NCBI GenBank assembly: GCA_964550025.1 | Contig: CAZJYI010000071.1 | Coordinates: forward strand, 1-54,467 | Reading direction: 5' to 3' | Length of the DNA: 54,467 nt | Origin: CAZJYI01 sp964550025 | Lineage (GTDB): Bacteria > Verrucomicrobiota > Kiritimatiellia > UBA8416 > CAYOBW01 | Shown: one piece after another, positions 1 through 7,327 of the stretch | Layout: each line of letters opens with the position of its first letter | Position numbering within the stretch: the stretch's first letter is position 1 | Notes under the pieces: model-generated | The model's database searches: none | What the model saw: only the letters and a program-made list of their open reading frames with translations | What the model was told of the DNA's origin: nothing | Made by a program: the position numbers and the translations under genes

Positions 1-101
1 ACGGCACGAACCTGCTCCGCAGGTGCAGTGACGTGGGGGTGGTAGCGCGTGAGACAGCCGTCTGCATCACCGATCACGGTTGCGCGTGCGATCCCCGTAA
101 G

Positions 102-136
102 CATGAACCGTGACAGCTATGCTGGCGCGGTTCATG
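102..136. repeat. Hairpin repeat, copy 1 (TGACAGC/GCTGGCG core)
   Basis: A perfect 9-bp outer stem (CATGAACCG at 102-110 with CGGTTCATG at 128-136) encloses an inner TGACAGC (111-117), loop TAT, GCTGGCG (121-127). The same inner core recurs at 201-222 on a different outer stem, so the structure is kept while the outer sequence changes. REP-like or RNA-structured element; function unknown. Confidence 0.6.
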
Positions 137-190
137 GCCCCGGTAGACAGCACAACGACCGTCGGCATGGGGAACGCGCCGGGTCTTGCA

Positions 191-232
191 GCACGTCCCG
201 TGACAGCCTTCTCAGGCTGGCGCGGGACGTGC
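191..232. repeat. Hairpin repeat, copy 2 (TGACAGC/GCTGGCG core)
   Basis: A perfect 10-bp outer stem (GCACGTCCCG at 191-200, CGGGACGTGC at 223-232) encloses TGACAGCC (201-208), loop TTCTCA and GGCTGGCG (215-222). The core matches copy 1, including the same A-G mismatch, while the outer stem differs by paired changes. That argues for selection on the fold. Confidence 0.6.
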
Positions 233-466
233 GGGGTAGTAGTACCACCGCGCGCAGCGCGGGGGGCTGGTTCTTCAAATGATTGGACGACTACGCCGCC
301 CAGGTTTCCAACGATTGGAAGCCGGGACTGACGCCTTGCATAGCCCGTCACGATTTCGGATAGTGGGTTTCAAACCAAGATCGAGTATCTCTATTGAGGC
401 TCCACCAACAGCACAGGCCCTTTGTCTATCTACATCCCCCAACCAGGGGCAACCGGGCGTTTCCAT

Positions 467-482
467 GTAGTCAGGTGACTAC
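467..482 (+). promoter_or_regulatory. Small hairpin presenting the Shine-Dalgarno
   Basis: GTAGTC (467-472) and GACTAC (477-482) form a perfect 6-bp stem around the loop AGGT. The putative Shine-Dalgarno AGGTGA (473-478) lies in the loop and the start of the closing arm, 7 nt before the ATG at 486. It could tune translation of the small membrane protein; this is inference from position only. Confidence 0.3.
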
Positions 483-485
483 CCT

Positions 486-809
486 ATGGTCGGCAAACCA
501 CAGACAGACGAAGCTGACACTGTTGATTACGGGCAGCAACCGAAGCGAATCAGCCGACCGGCAAAGTGGGCTTGGATCTGCCTGTTCCTCGGGTGCAGTG
601 TTTTGCCGTTGGGTCTTGGCTGTACCGTAGGGCTGGTTTCCTCATGCCTCATCTTGGCTTCACTTGTTCTCTCGTGCATCGTGCTTTCCCGGGGGGAGGT
701 CGCCATGGGAGTCGGCCTGTTGGCAGCAACACTCGTCGTTCCCGGCATCGCCGCGACCATCGGGAACCTGATCGTGGGGAGAATAGCACTGTGGATCTGG
801 GGAAGTTGA
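486..809 (+). CDS. Small hypothetical membrane protein
   Basis: A 107-aa protein I do not recognise. After about 25 polar residues containing a basic KRISRPAK stretch, it has roughly three hydrophobic segments (about residues 28-47, 50-68 and 72-103), the last ending in a Trp-rich tail (ALWIWGS). It therefore looks like an inner-membrane protein with a short cytoplasmic N-terminus. The ATG at 486 is supported by AGGTGA seven bases upstream. The composition resembles DUF4190-like small membrane proteins, but no diagnostic motif is visible, so no function is assigned. It stands alone; the next gene starts about 140 bp downstream. It may not be expressed. Confidence 0.55.
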   Translation: MVGKPQTDEADTVDYGQQPKRISRPAKWAWICLFLGCSVLPLGLGCTVGLVSSCLILASLVLSCIVLSRGEVAMGVGLLAATLVVPGIAATIGNLIVGRIALWIWGS

Positions 810-950
810 GCCACCCACCCCTATCGCCGCCCGCGGATATTCCTTTCCCGGTGCGGGATTGCTGTTGACCCGATCATGTTCCGGGTGTAGTCCCCTGGCT
901 TCATCGCCGGCCCCGCGTGGCCAATGGAGGTATTGGATGGAGGAATTGTG

Positions 951-1277
951 TTGAAACTGCCGTTTCATATGGCCAGTCCCCTGAGGACCGGGGTTTTTAC
1001 TCTTGTGGTCTGCCTTGTGTTCCTGTTTCTCCGCTGGGGCTACGACAGGGACATCTGGCGGATTGGTGATTGGGTTGGTTGGTATTTCGAGCGCAAGTTC
1101 AACATGGTGGATCCGGCCAGGGCACGCCGCGTGGGTCGCGGGTTTCTGCTGGCACTGGCCATCCTGTTCGGCTGCGCGGCGATTCTCGGCATCACCGTGG
1201 GAACAGGGCTGATCGAGAATGCCGACCCGCCGCGGTACGGTATCGTCGAAGAATCCGTGCGACAGCAGAGCGACTGA
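951..1277 (+). CDS. Small hypothetical two-helix membrane protein
   Basis: About 108 aa, unrecognised. One hydrophobic segment lies near the N-terminus (TGVFTLVVCLVFLFLRWGY), then an amphipathic Trp/Arg-rich linker (DIWRIGDWVGWYFERKFN), a second segment (GFLLALAILFGCAAILGITV) and a polar tail. I prefer the TTG at 951 because GGAGG (939-943) sits seven bases before it. GTG at 948 and ATG at 924 are in frame; ATG 924 has no comparable site. The topology suggests an integral inner-membrane protein. It is followed by about 1 kb without a gene, so it is not in an operon with anything downstream. Confidence 0.5.
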   Translation: MKLPFHMASPLRTGVFTLVVCLVFLFLRWGYDRDIWRIGDWVGWYFERKFNMVDPARARRVGRGFLLALAILFGCAAILGITVGTGLIENADPPRYGIVEESVRQQSD

Positions 1278-1404
1278 GCAACATCGCACTTTCGGCTCCC
1301 CTCTGCGCGACCTTAGCGGGCTTCTGTTCGGACTTCCCCTTGTTCTCCGAGAACATCCGCGGCTGACTGGAGTTGAACATCCAGGGGCCAAAGTCCATCA
1401 ACCT

Positions 1405-1540
1405 CCTCGTCTTCACCCTCTCTTCACCCTCGTCTTCACCTTCATCTTTGCCCTCGTCTTTACCTTTATCTCGTACAACGTGTGCAAAGATGAAGGCAAA
1501 GACGAAGACAGAGACGAAGAGAGAGGCGACGGCGAGAAGG
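1405..1540. repeat. Pyrimidine/purine-asymmetric palindromic repeat, copy 1
   Basis: The left arm (about 1405-1473) is a degenerate tandem of pyrimidine-rich words such as CTCGTCTTTACCTT. The right arm (about 1481-1540) is their purine-rich complement (GATGAAGGCAAAGACGAAG). The best-paired portion, TCGTCTTTRCCTTYATCT, lies at about 1455-1472 with its complement at about 1487-1505, around a loop of roughly 15 nt. A related element is at 24874-24927. It is non-coding on both strands. Confidence 0.6.
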
Positions 1541-2110
1541 CGGCAGACGGAAATGGGAGCCCAGAACTATGGCCTCCCCCCATGAGGCACAAGCTGACCT
1601 CTCCTCCCCACCGCCGTTCCCGGGCACAAAAACAACCGGAGCCAGGGGGACTCAGTCAAAGCAAGGAGGGAGCGAGAGGAGGTGTCGCGGCTTCTCCTGA
1701 GTTTGAACCCCTGGGCTCCGGAAATCGTTTCTCAGATGTTCCGTGCCGAAGCTCGGTTCTTCAACACATGATCATCGTTGTGCAAACCCCCTATCTCTTC
1801 GCGGTTTCGAAGGTCTTACCGGCATCCACCCAGCCCTCGATCCCGTGGTGGTACTCTTTCAAGTTCTTCTATAGTCACTAACGCAGGCCTCGTCATCCTG
1901 CCACACTCATTTGCCACCTTTTTCGTGGCTTTCTGTGAGTTTGAAGGAAGCATGGGGCATGCCACCAGTCTGCGCCGGGTCGCAGCAAGACTGTAACCAC
2001 ATGCAATCAAGCGACTTGCAAATATCGCCGACACGGGGTTACTGTCCCATGTGTCGCACTATTCGCGACTCGTGAGACACGGAGACGAGGCGGGGCGGGA
2101 CATGTATGCG

Positions 2111-2242
2111 CAAATCCGAAACTCGAATCTCGAAATCCGAAACAAGCTCGAAAACCGAAAGGCCAAATGACAGAAACGGAGAGAGAACTTCGCACCTTCT
2201 TCCCCGTTTCCCCCATTTCCCCCATTCGAGATTCGGATTTGG
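2111..2242. repeat. Word-like inverted repeat (AAATCCGAA/CTCGAA family)
   Basis: The left side (2111-2160) strings together AAATCCGAA, CTCGAATCTCGAAA and similar words. The right arm at 2224-2242 (ATTCGAGATTCGGATTTGG) is close to their reverse complement. About 80 bp, including C/T-rich runs, separates the arms. It looks like a decayed dispersed repeat rather than a gene or terminator. Confidence 0.55.
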
Positions 2243-2300
2243 CGCGCTCTCCGAGCAACCTGAGCATGAGCGGGCGACCGGAATGTAGCCACGGTCTGAA

Positions 2301-3194
2301 TCACCCCGGCGTTGGCAGCCCGAAGGCCTTTCTGACGAACTGGGCGTTCTTCTTGAAGTAGGCTTCTTTGTCCTTGCCGAAGCTGCGTTCGAGAATCAGC
2401 CAGCCTTTGTAGTCGATGGCCTTGACGGCCTCGATGATCGGGCCCATCTCGGGATCGCCGGAGTTGAACGCCCCCTTGTTATCCTTGAAGTGGAACTGGC
2501 AGATGCGGTTTTTCCCAAGCAGGCGGATTTCGGCCGGCACGTCGTACCCGTTGCGGGTCGAGTTGGCGATGTCGTAGTAGACCTGCACGGATTCGTGACC
2601 CACCGCGTCCATGATCTTGAGATTGTCGGCGGCGGAAAGCGTGTTTTCCAGTCCCAGGATCACGCCTTTCTCCTTCGCGCGGGGCGCTACGGCCTTCAGG
2701 CGTTCGGCCAGTGCGGCGGCGAGCTTGTCATCGAGCTTGCGTTTCCCTTTGCCGGGGGTGCGCAGATCGCCTTTGCCGAAGAAGGCCATGAGGATGACGT
2801 GCGCACCGAGCGCCTGCGTGGCGTCGATGGTCTGCTCGAGCCAGGACGGCCCGCGCGGGTCGGTGGCCAGGGGGCAGCGGTTGGCGATCGTAATGGCCAG
2901 CGATGAGACGACGATGCCGGTCTCCTTCATCTTCGCCTTGTACTGTTCCTGGACGGCCGGATCGGCATAAGACAGCTTGTCCGCCACCTGGGCGGGCGAG
3001 ACCTCGACGCCGTCCAATTGGATGCGTTTCGCCACGTCCAGAGCCGCCGGGCTCCGGCCGCCCAGCGACCAATCGCAGACACCCACCCGCAACCCCGAAG
3101 CATCCTCCTTCGCTGCAAGCAACTGCCGCAAGCAAACCGATCCCAACAGCCCGGCTGCGGCCGACCTCGTCATGAACTCACGTCGATTCAGCAT
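2301..3194 (-). CDS. Exported xylose-isomerase-like TIM-barrel enzyme
   Basis: A 297-aa member of the AP-endonuclease-2 / sugar phosphate isomerase-epimerase fold. The N-terminus MLNRREFMTRSAAAG is a twin-arginine signal followed by a short hydrophobic core, so the protein should be exported folded. Metal-ligand positions of the family are visible: Glu about 183 (GLENTL), Asp about 208 (YYDIANS), His about 235 (QFHFKDN) and Glu about 269 (LILERS). The start at 3194 is chosen because AGGAGG sits seven bases upstream; the in-frame ATG six bases earlier is too close to it. Substrate unknown. Members of this fold act as isomerases, epimerases and, in the 3-keto-glycoside pathway, as lyases; the DUF1080 and Gfo/Idh genes in this window make that a plausible role. 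Confidence 0.9.
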   Translation of the reverse strand: MLNRREFMTRSAAAGLLGSVCLRQLLAAKEDASGLRVGVCDWSLGGRSPAALDVAKRIQLDGVEVSPAQVADKLSYADPAVQEQYKAKMKETGIVVSSLAITIANRCPLATDPRGPSWLEQTIDATQALGAHVILMAFFGKGDLRTPGKGKRKLDDKLAAALAERLKAVAPRAKEKGVILGLENTLSAADNLKIMDAVGHESVQVYYDIANSTRNGYDVPAEIRLLGKNRICQFHFKDNKGAFNSGDPEMGPIIEAVKAIDYKGWLILERSFGKDKEAYFKKNAQFVRKAFGLPTPG

Positions 3195-3273
3195 GGTCAT
3201 TCCTCCTGTGTTTGCGCAGATGACAGCCGGCCCGAGGCACCGTCAAGCAAGCATCGCGCTCAAACTCAAACGG

Positions 3274-3441
3274 TTACTTGGGGCCCTCGGCGCACGCTCG
3301 CACGCGGAGATCGACTACGCGAGTTCCTGAGGACTTCGCCTCAGCTCGAAGGTGCTCCACGAGGCGCTTCACGTCGTGGTGGTGCCTTGCGGATATGGCG
3401 TCCTTGGTCCTCCAGACTTCCTGGATGATCTCATCCTTCAT
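3274..3441 (-). CDS. Putative antitoxin partner of the PIN-domain toxin
   Basis: A 55-aa protein starting MKDEIIQEVWRTKDAIS and continuing with a basic, helical stretch (RHHHDVKRLVEHLRAEAK, then SSGTRVVDL). This matches my recollection of the short proteins encoded just downstream of this class of PIN-domain toxin. Its ATG at 3441 lies inside the last codons of the toxin gene, an 11-bp overlap, and a GGGAGAA site precedes it, so the two are translationally coupled in the reversed order toxin then antitoxin. The role as antitoxin is inferred from position, size and sequence type. The C-terminal 14 residues (RVRACAEGPK end) look less family-like. It is easily missed because of its length. Confidence 0.72.
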   Translation of the reverse strand: MKDEIIQEVWRTKDAISARHHHDVKRLVEHLRAEAKSSGTRVVDLRVRACAEGPK

Positions 3442-3913
3442 CGTCTTCTCCCATCAGTTCCAGAGGTGTGCAGATTTCGGGGCATTTGTAGCCTTGCACA
3501 GCGCACACGGCGCGCATCAGGGGCTTCATCTCTGCATTGTCGAGGTGGCGACAGTTCCATGTGAGCAGGTAGTCCACGGCGTGATAGGCACACACGGCGA
3601 GGTGCACAGCGTCGTCGGTTGCCTTTTCAGGTAGCGCGCCTTCCGCCAGAAGGACAGTCGCCAGTTCGATCACCGGATCCGGCATCGACAGATGCGGCAG
3701 GCCGGCCAAGGCGTCTAGGCGGCGTCGCGCTGCCTCGGGATGCCCTTCGGTTGCCTCATCGATCACGAGCTGTGATGTAACGAGCTCAAACCGCTGCCGA
3801 CGCATTTCCCACCATCGGTCTGTCGCGTTCTGCCATGCGGCTGCGAGCAAGTCCCTTGCGGGCAGTGCTGTCAGATAGCTCACAACCGAGGTCTCGATAT
3901 ATACGGTTTCCAT
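3431..3913 (-). CDS. PIN-domain ribonuclease toxin, VapC-like
   Basis: A 160-aa single PIN domain. It opens with VYIETSVVSYL, carries the central VIDEATEG helix, and ends with DDAVHLAVCAYHAVDYLLTWNCRHL. Candidate Mg-binding acids are Glu7, Glu53 and Asp101. PIN domains of this kind cleave RNA and act as toxins of type II toxin-antitoxin modules. The length is normal and no active-site acid appears lost, so the toxin looks intact. The stop codon overlaps the start of the 55-aa downstream gene, its likely antitoxin. Only a weak AAGG-type ribosome site precedes the ATG at 3913. The sugar enzyme gene at 2301-3194 follows on the same strand and could be co-transcribed by chance. Confidence 0.85.
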   Translation of the reverse strand: METVYIETSVVSYLTALPARDLLAAAWQNATDRWWEMRRQRFELVTSQLVIDEATEGHPEAARRRLDALAGLPHLSMPDPVIELATVLLAEGALPEKATDDAVHLAVCAYHAVDYLLTWNCRHLDNAEMKPLMRAVCAVQGYKCPEICTPLELMGEDDEG

Positions 3914-4017
3914 CGTGCAACGACCTTATCACCGGGGCATGAAGAAGTGAACCCATTTTGGCAGCAGAATGTGACTCCTCCTTTCAGACTTTCTGACTAC
4001 CGTAGCGGGCCACAGTA

Positions 4018-4046
4018 TTGACCGAGCACCCGATTGTCGGCATTCT
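4018..4046 (+). promoter_or_regulatory. Weak candidate promoter before the U32 gene
   Basis: TTGACC (4018-4023) is one base off the sigma-70 -35 consensus, and CATTCT lies 17 bases later (4041-4046) as a poor -10. The spacing is ideal and the position, about 30 bp before the start at 4077, is right, but the -10 matches only half of the consensus. Confidence 0.22.
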
Positions 4047-4076
4047 GGATGCACACTACGGGGGAGAATCGAGTCT

Positions 4077-6293
4077 ATGTTGTCAGACACTTCATCAGGG
4101 AACACGCCGGAGCTTCTTGCGCCGGCGGGGTGCATTGAGAGCGGACTGGCCGCGTTCGACGCGGGGGCGGACGCGGTTTATGCGGGATTGCGGGACTTCA
4201 ATGCGCGCGCCCGGGCGCAGAACCTGACGCAAGACGAGCTCTCGAAACTGATCGCGTTCGCCCACGGGCGCGGCCGCCGCGTCTACGTCACTCTGAACAC
4301 GCTGTTGAAAGACACGGAACTGGCCGGTGTCGCCGAACTACTGGCTGAGCTTGTTCTGATGCGTCCCGATGCCGTGATCGTTCAGGACATCGGCCTCGTG
4401 CACATGATCCGCGAGTATTTCCCCGAGTTGTGCATCCACGCCTCGACGCAGATGGGTATCCACAACAGCGCGGGCACAGTGGTCGCCGCGCGCATGGGTA
4501 TCAGCCGCGTGATCCTCGAGCGGCAGACCACGATCGAAGAGATCGCGGCGATCTGCCGGCGTTCCCCCGTCGAGATCGAGGTCTTTGTCCATGGCGCGCT
4601 GTGCTGCAGCCGGTCCGGGTCATGCCTGCTGTCGTCGTGGATGGGCGGGTGGAGCGGCAACCGCGGGCGCTGCAAGCAGCCGTGCCGGCGCCGCTATCAC
4701 GCCGAGGACGGCAACGGCTTCTATTTCTCCGCCCAGGACCTCTATACGCTCGATGCCATCCCGGAGCTCGCCGGCATGGGGGTCTGCTCGTTCAAGATCG
4801 AGGGCCGGCTGCGCAATCCGGACTACGTGTCTCGCGTAATGTCCGCCTATCGTCTGATGCTGGACGCCCCGCCGGAGGCGCCCCAGGCGCCCCTCAAAGA
4901 AGCCAAGAGCGTTCTCGCCACCACGACGGGGCGCCGCTGGACGCCGGCCCTGCGAACGGAACAGGATCTGAAGCACGTCATCCAGCACGACGCATGGGGC
5001 GCCGCCGGTCTGCTGTGCGGCAGGGTCACGGACGCAACGTCTACGGGGTTCACCATGCAGGTTTCGCGAACCGTCAGTACCGGAGACATCGTACGCGTAC
5101 AGCCGCCATCCGGCGACGAGGGACCCATTTTCACAGTAACGAAACTCTCCATAGACCGGCGCGATGTGCGGCGCGCCCGGCACGGGCAGGCCTGCTGGGT
5201 CCACTGCGACAAGCCCGTTGCGCCGCGCTCCCTCGTGTTCAAGACGGGCGAGAAACCAGCCGACATGGGATCCCGCGTTGCCGGGCTCGCCGCGGCGCGC
5301 GTGGCCGTGGACCTGGAGGTCGAACTGCACGACCGCGGCATGCGCGTCGTCGCGCCGATCGCCGGGCTGGAATGGACATGCCCATTGGGACTTTCGCCGG
5401 CGCGGACGCGCGCGCTTACCGGGAATGAGGTCCGCAACCAGTTCCGCAAAACGCGCTCGGACACGTTCGCGGCCGGGCGCGTCCGCGTCGACGTCCCTGA
5501 GGGCGTATTCCTGCCGGCGAGCGAACTGAAGCAGGCCAGGCGTTCGTTCTGGGCCTGGGCCGAAACTGAGCTTGATCCCGCCACGGTCAGGGAGCGTGTT
5601 GCCGGGCGCGTGGCGGCCGTGCGCGACGCGCTGGCGACAGCCGGCGAAAGCGGAGGGCCGCCGGAACGGGTGGTTCGCCTTGCGGGCACACGCAATTCGA
5701 AACCGTTGGACGCCGTCATCGCGGGAAGCCTCGGAGCGCCCGACAGGGGTGTCGACGAGATCGTACTGCCGGAGATCTGTTGCGAGGGGAACCTGGAGAA
5801 CGTTCGTGAGCTTGTGACCGAAGCCTTGGCCGATGGTGTACGGCGCGTGCGCGTCACTTCGCTGTACGGATTTGCACTGTTCGATGCCGCCGGAACGCGG
5901 GTCACGGCGTCGTTCCCTATTCCGATGTGCAACACGTTTGCGGCCGCGGAGCTCCGGCGGATCGGCGCCGACAAGATGACCGCCTGGGTGGAGTTGGAGA
6001 AAGCCTCCCTGGAACGGCTTGTAGACGCCTTTGGCGGCGACATCGAAGTCTTCATATACGGGCGCCTGCCGCTGCTCAGCACGCGGTTCAGTGTTGTTGC
6101 CTCGGGCCACATCAAAGACGGTCGCGGGGCGGGGTTCCGTGTCGTCCGAGAAGGCGGCGAGACGCTGGTCTTCTCCGACAAGGTTCTGTCGGTACCCGAG
6201 GTCGCCGGCGCCTCGACGTACTTGGACCTGACGCACGCGGAGCTTGACGAAAAGGAGACGGATTCGTTCAACTTCTTTCGGGAACTGGTGTAG
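4077..6293 (+). CDS. U32-family peptidase/hydroxylase-like protein (RlhA type)
   Basis: A 738-aa protein with the U32 domain at residues 10-270: opening ELLAPAG, DAVYAGL, a long TIM-barrel-like region, then the signature HGALCCSRSGSC (172-183) and NRGRCKQPCR (195-204) with cysteines 176, 177, 183, 199 and 203. The C-terminal half is long and matches the layout of U32 proteins that carry a DUF3656-type extension. Family knowledge: E. coli members YegQ/TrhP and YdcP/RlhA hydroxylate tRNA and 23S rRNA, and the domain architecture here is closest to RlhA; older annotation calls the family collagenase-like peptidases. No signal peptide, so cytoplasmic. GGGGAGAA about 8 bases upstream supports the ATG at 4077. 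The next gene begins 20 bp after the stop. Confidence 0.88.
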   Translation: MLSDTSSGNTPELLAPAGCIESGLAAFDAGADAVYAGLRDFNARARAQNLTQDELSKLIAFAHGRGRRVYVTLNTLLKDTELAGVAELLAELVLMRPDAVIVQDIGLVHMIREYFPELCIHASTQMGIHNSAGTVVAARMGISRVILERQTTIEEIAAICRRSPVEIEVFVHGALCCSRSGSCLLSSWMGGWSGNRGRCKQPCRRRYHAEDGNGFYFSAQDLYTLDAIPELAGMGVCSFKIEGRLRNPDYVSRVMSAYRLMLDAPPEAPQAPLKEAKSVLATTTGRRWTPALRTEQDLKHVIQHDAWGAAGLLCGRVTDATSTGFTMQVSRTVSTGDIVRVQPPSGDEGPIFTVTKLSIDRRDVRRARHGQACWVHCDKPVAPRSLVFKTGEKPADMGSRVAGLAAARVAVDLEVELHDRGMRVVAPIAGLEWTCPLGLSPARTRALTGNEVRNQFRKTRSDTFAAGRVRVDVPEGVFLPASELKQARRSFWAWAETELDPATVRERVAGRVAAVRDALATAGESGGPPERVVRLAGTRNSKPLDAVIAGSLGAPDRGVDEIVLPEICCEGNLENVRELVTEALADGVRRVRVTSLYGFALFDAAGTRVTASFPIPMCNTFAAAELRRIGADKMTAWVELEKASLERLVDAFGGDIEVFIYGRLPLLSTRFSVVASGHIKDGRGAGFRVVREGGETLVFSDKVLSVPEVAGASTYLDLTHAELDEKETDSFNFFRELV

Positions 6294-6313
6294 GGACAGA
6301 GGGAGAGTGTTCA

Positions 6314-7147
6314 GTGTTCAGGTTTCAGGGTTCAGTCTGGTTGCTGGTACTCCTTGCGGTATGCGGCACGCTTTCGGGAGCGGAACGGGAGCAAGCTGCG
6401 GCAGCAAGCAACGCAACGCAGCGCGCGTCTTTTCTCTTCGACGGCGGGGCGACGCGGGCGATGAACGCGTTGAGCCACACGGCAACGCACGAGTGGTTTG
6501 CGTCTGTCCTGCGGCGGCAGGTGCTGAACGGCGACACGGCCGTGTGGTTGTACGTTGCCAACGAGCGCGACGGCAGGCCGGCGCCGACCTCGATTTACCG
6601 CGACACGTACGGCGGCGAGGTCAATGGGGCGAGAATCGCTATCATGCGGCAGCGTCTGGCAGCCTACCGCCGGCACGGGTTGCACGTGGTGGCGTGGCTG
6701 ACGGCCGACGACAGCCGGACGATTGCCGGGGCGTCCCTGGCATCGCACCTCCTGCATGTCGAACTTGTGCACAAGCACCTCGGCGACCTCGTTGACGAGT
6801 ACTGCGTCGGTCTCGAGATGAACGAGGACGACCGGCGGCGGCATGCCGCGGACCTGGTCGAACACTGCCGCGATGTGACCGGCAAGCGGGTCGGCGTCCA
6901 CCTCACGACCGGCCGATGGAAGCAGGCCGTGGACTGGGGGGCCGACGTACTCTACTACCAATACGGTTTCGGACGAACACCCGAAGAGTGCAGGGCCGAC
7001 ACGGAGGACGTCATCCGCAACCTGGCGGGTCGATGTGCCTTCATCGGCTCGGAATACCACCTCTCCAGCGATACGGATGAAGCGCGGGCCATCGGCAGCG
7101 CGATCGCTGAGGTCGAGGGGTGCGAGGGAACGGGGAATGGGCGGTAG
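6314..7147 (+). CDS. Secreted protein of unknown function, barrel-like
   Basis: A 277-aa protein not assigned to a named family. The GTG start follows GGGAGAG by about seven bases. Residues 1-23 form a Sec signal (LLVLLAVCGTLSGA). The mature part alternates strand and helix segments: WLYVANE, a YGGEVNGARI stretch, LHVVAWLTADDS, YCVGLEMNEDD, VGVHLTTGRW, ADVLYYQYGF and CAFIGSEYH. This would suit a small TIM-barrel hydrolase; the acidic residues in LTADDS and LEMNEDD are candidate catalytic positions. The tail GTGNGR looks complete rather than truncated. Only 20 bp separates it from the U32 gene, so they are probably co-transcribed although one is exported and the other is not. Confidence 0.75.
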   Translation: MFRFQGSVWLLVLLAVCGTLSGAEREQAAAASNATQRASFLFDGGATRAMNALSHTATHEWFASVLRRQVLNGDTAVWLYVANERDGRPAPTSIYRDTYGGEVNGARIAIMRQRLAAYRRHGLHVVAWLTADDSRTIAGASLASHLLHVELVHKHLGDLVDEYCVGLEMNEDDRRRHAADLVEHCRDVTGKRVGVHLTTGRWKQAVDWGADVLYYQYGFGRTPEECRADTEDVIRNLAGRCAFIGSEYHLSSDTDEARAIGSAIAEVEGCEGTGNGR

Positions 7148-7203
7148 AGGACTATGGACTATGGTGCGGTACCTGGCGGGGCGGGGAAAACCGCAGAATC
7201 TTG

Positions 7204-7278
7204 AGTATTGAATATTGAATATCGAAGTGCGAGATTGGGGAGTCTCACTTCAGTATTCAATATTCAAGATTCAGTATT
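7204..7278. repeat. AT-rich word-like inverted repeat
   Basis: The left arm 7204-7229 and right arm 7246-7271 match at 22 of 26 positions when one is reverse-complemented. The words are TATTGAATATTGAATA and TATTCAATATTCAAG. An inner stem (GAGA with TCTC) closes the loop. The element is strikingly AT-rich against its GC-rich surroundings and lies directly upstream of the oxidoreductase gene. It resembles the 2111-2242 element in style but not in sequence. Confidence 0.65.
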
Positions 7279-7327
7279 CGATATTGTCTCCCGGCATTTC
7301 TGCCAACGAACAGCGGGAAGGAGCGCC

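Larger units (their letters stand above)
1..485. other. Non-coding leader region with hairpins
   Basis: I see no convincing gene here. Short frames exist on both strands but they overlap one another, have no clear ribosome binding site and encode compositionally biased peptides. The stretch does hold two related hairpins (102-136 and 191-232, listed separately) and a small hairpin at 467-482 just before the next gene. Confidence 0.6.
1278..2300. other. 1-kb gene-free stretch with interspersed repeats
   Basis: No credible gene was found; the open frames lack ribosome binding sites and recognisable proteins. The stretch holds two structured repeat elements (1405-1540 and 2111-2242, listed separately). 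Parts are less GC-rich than the neighbouring genes. It lies between a plus-strand gene ending at 1277 and a minus-strand gene ending at 2301, so it is a long convergent intergenic region. Confidence 0.6.

Noticed and set aside
660..1391. 243-codon minus-strand frame over the two small membrane-protein genes
   Set aside because: No ribosome binding site or domain; composition is random-like, while the plus frames have membrane-segment patterns and ribosome binding sites.
7208..7327. Longer start for the oxidoreductase at 7208
   Set aside because: It would translate the AT-rich inverted repeat and put about 40 residues before the Tat signal; ATG 7328 has its own ribosome binding site.
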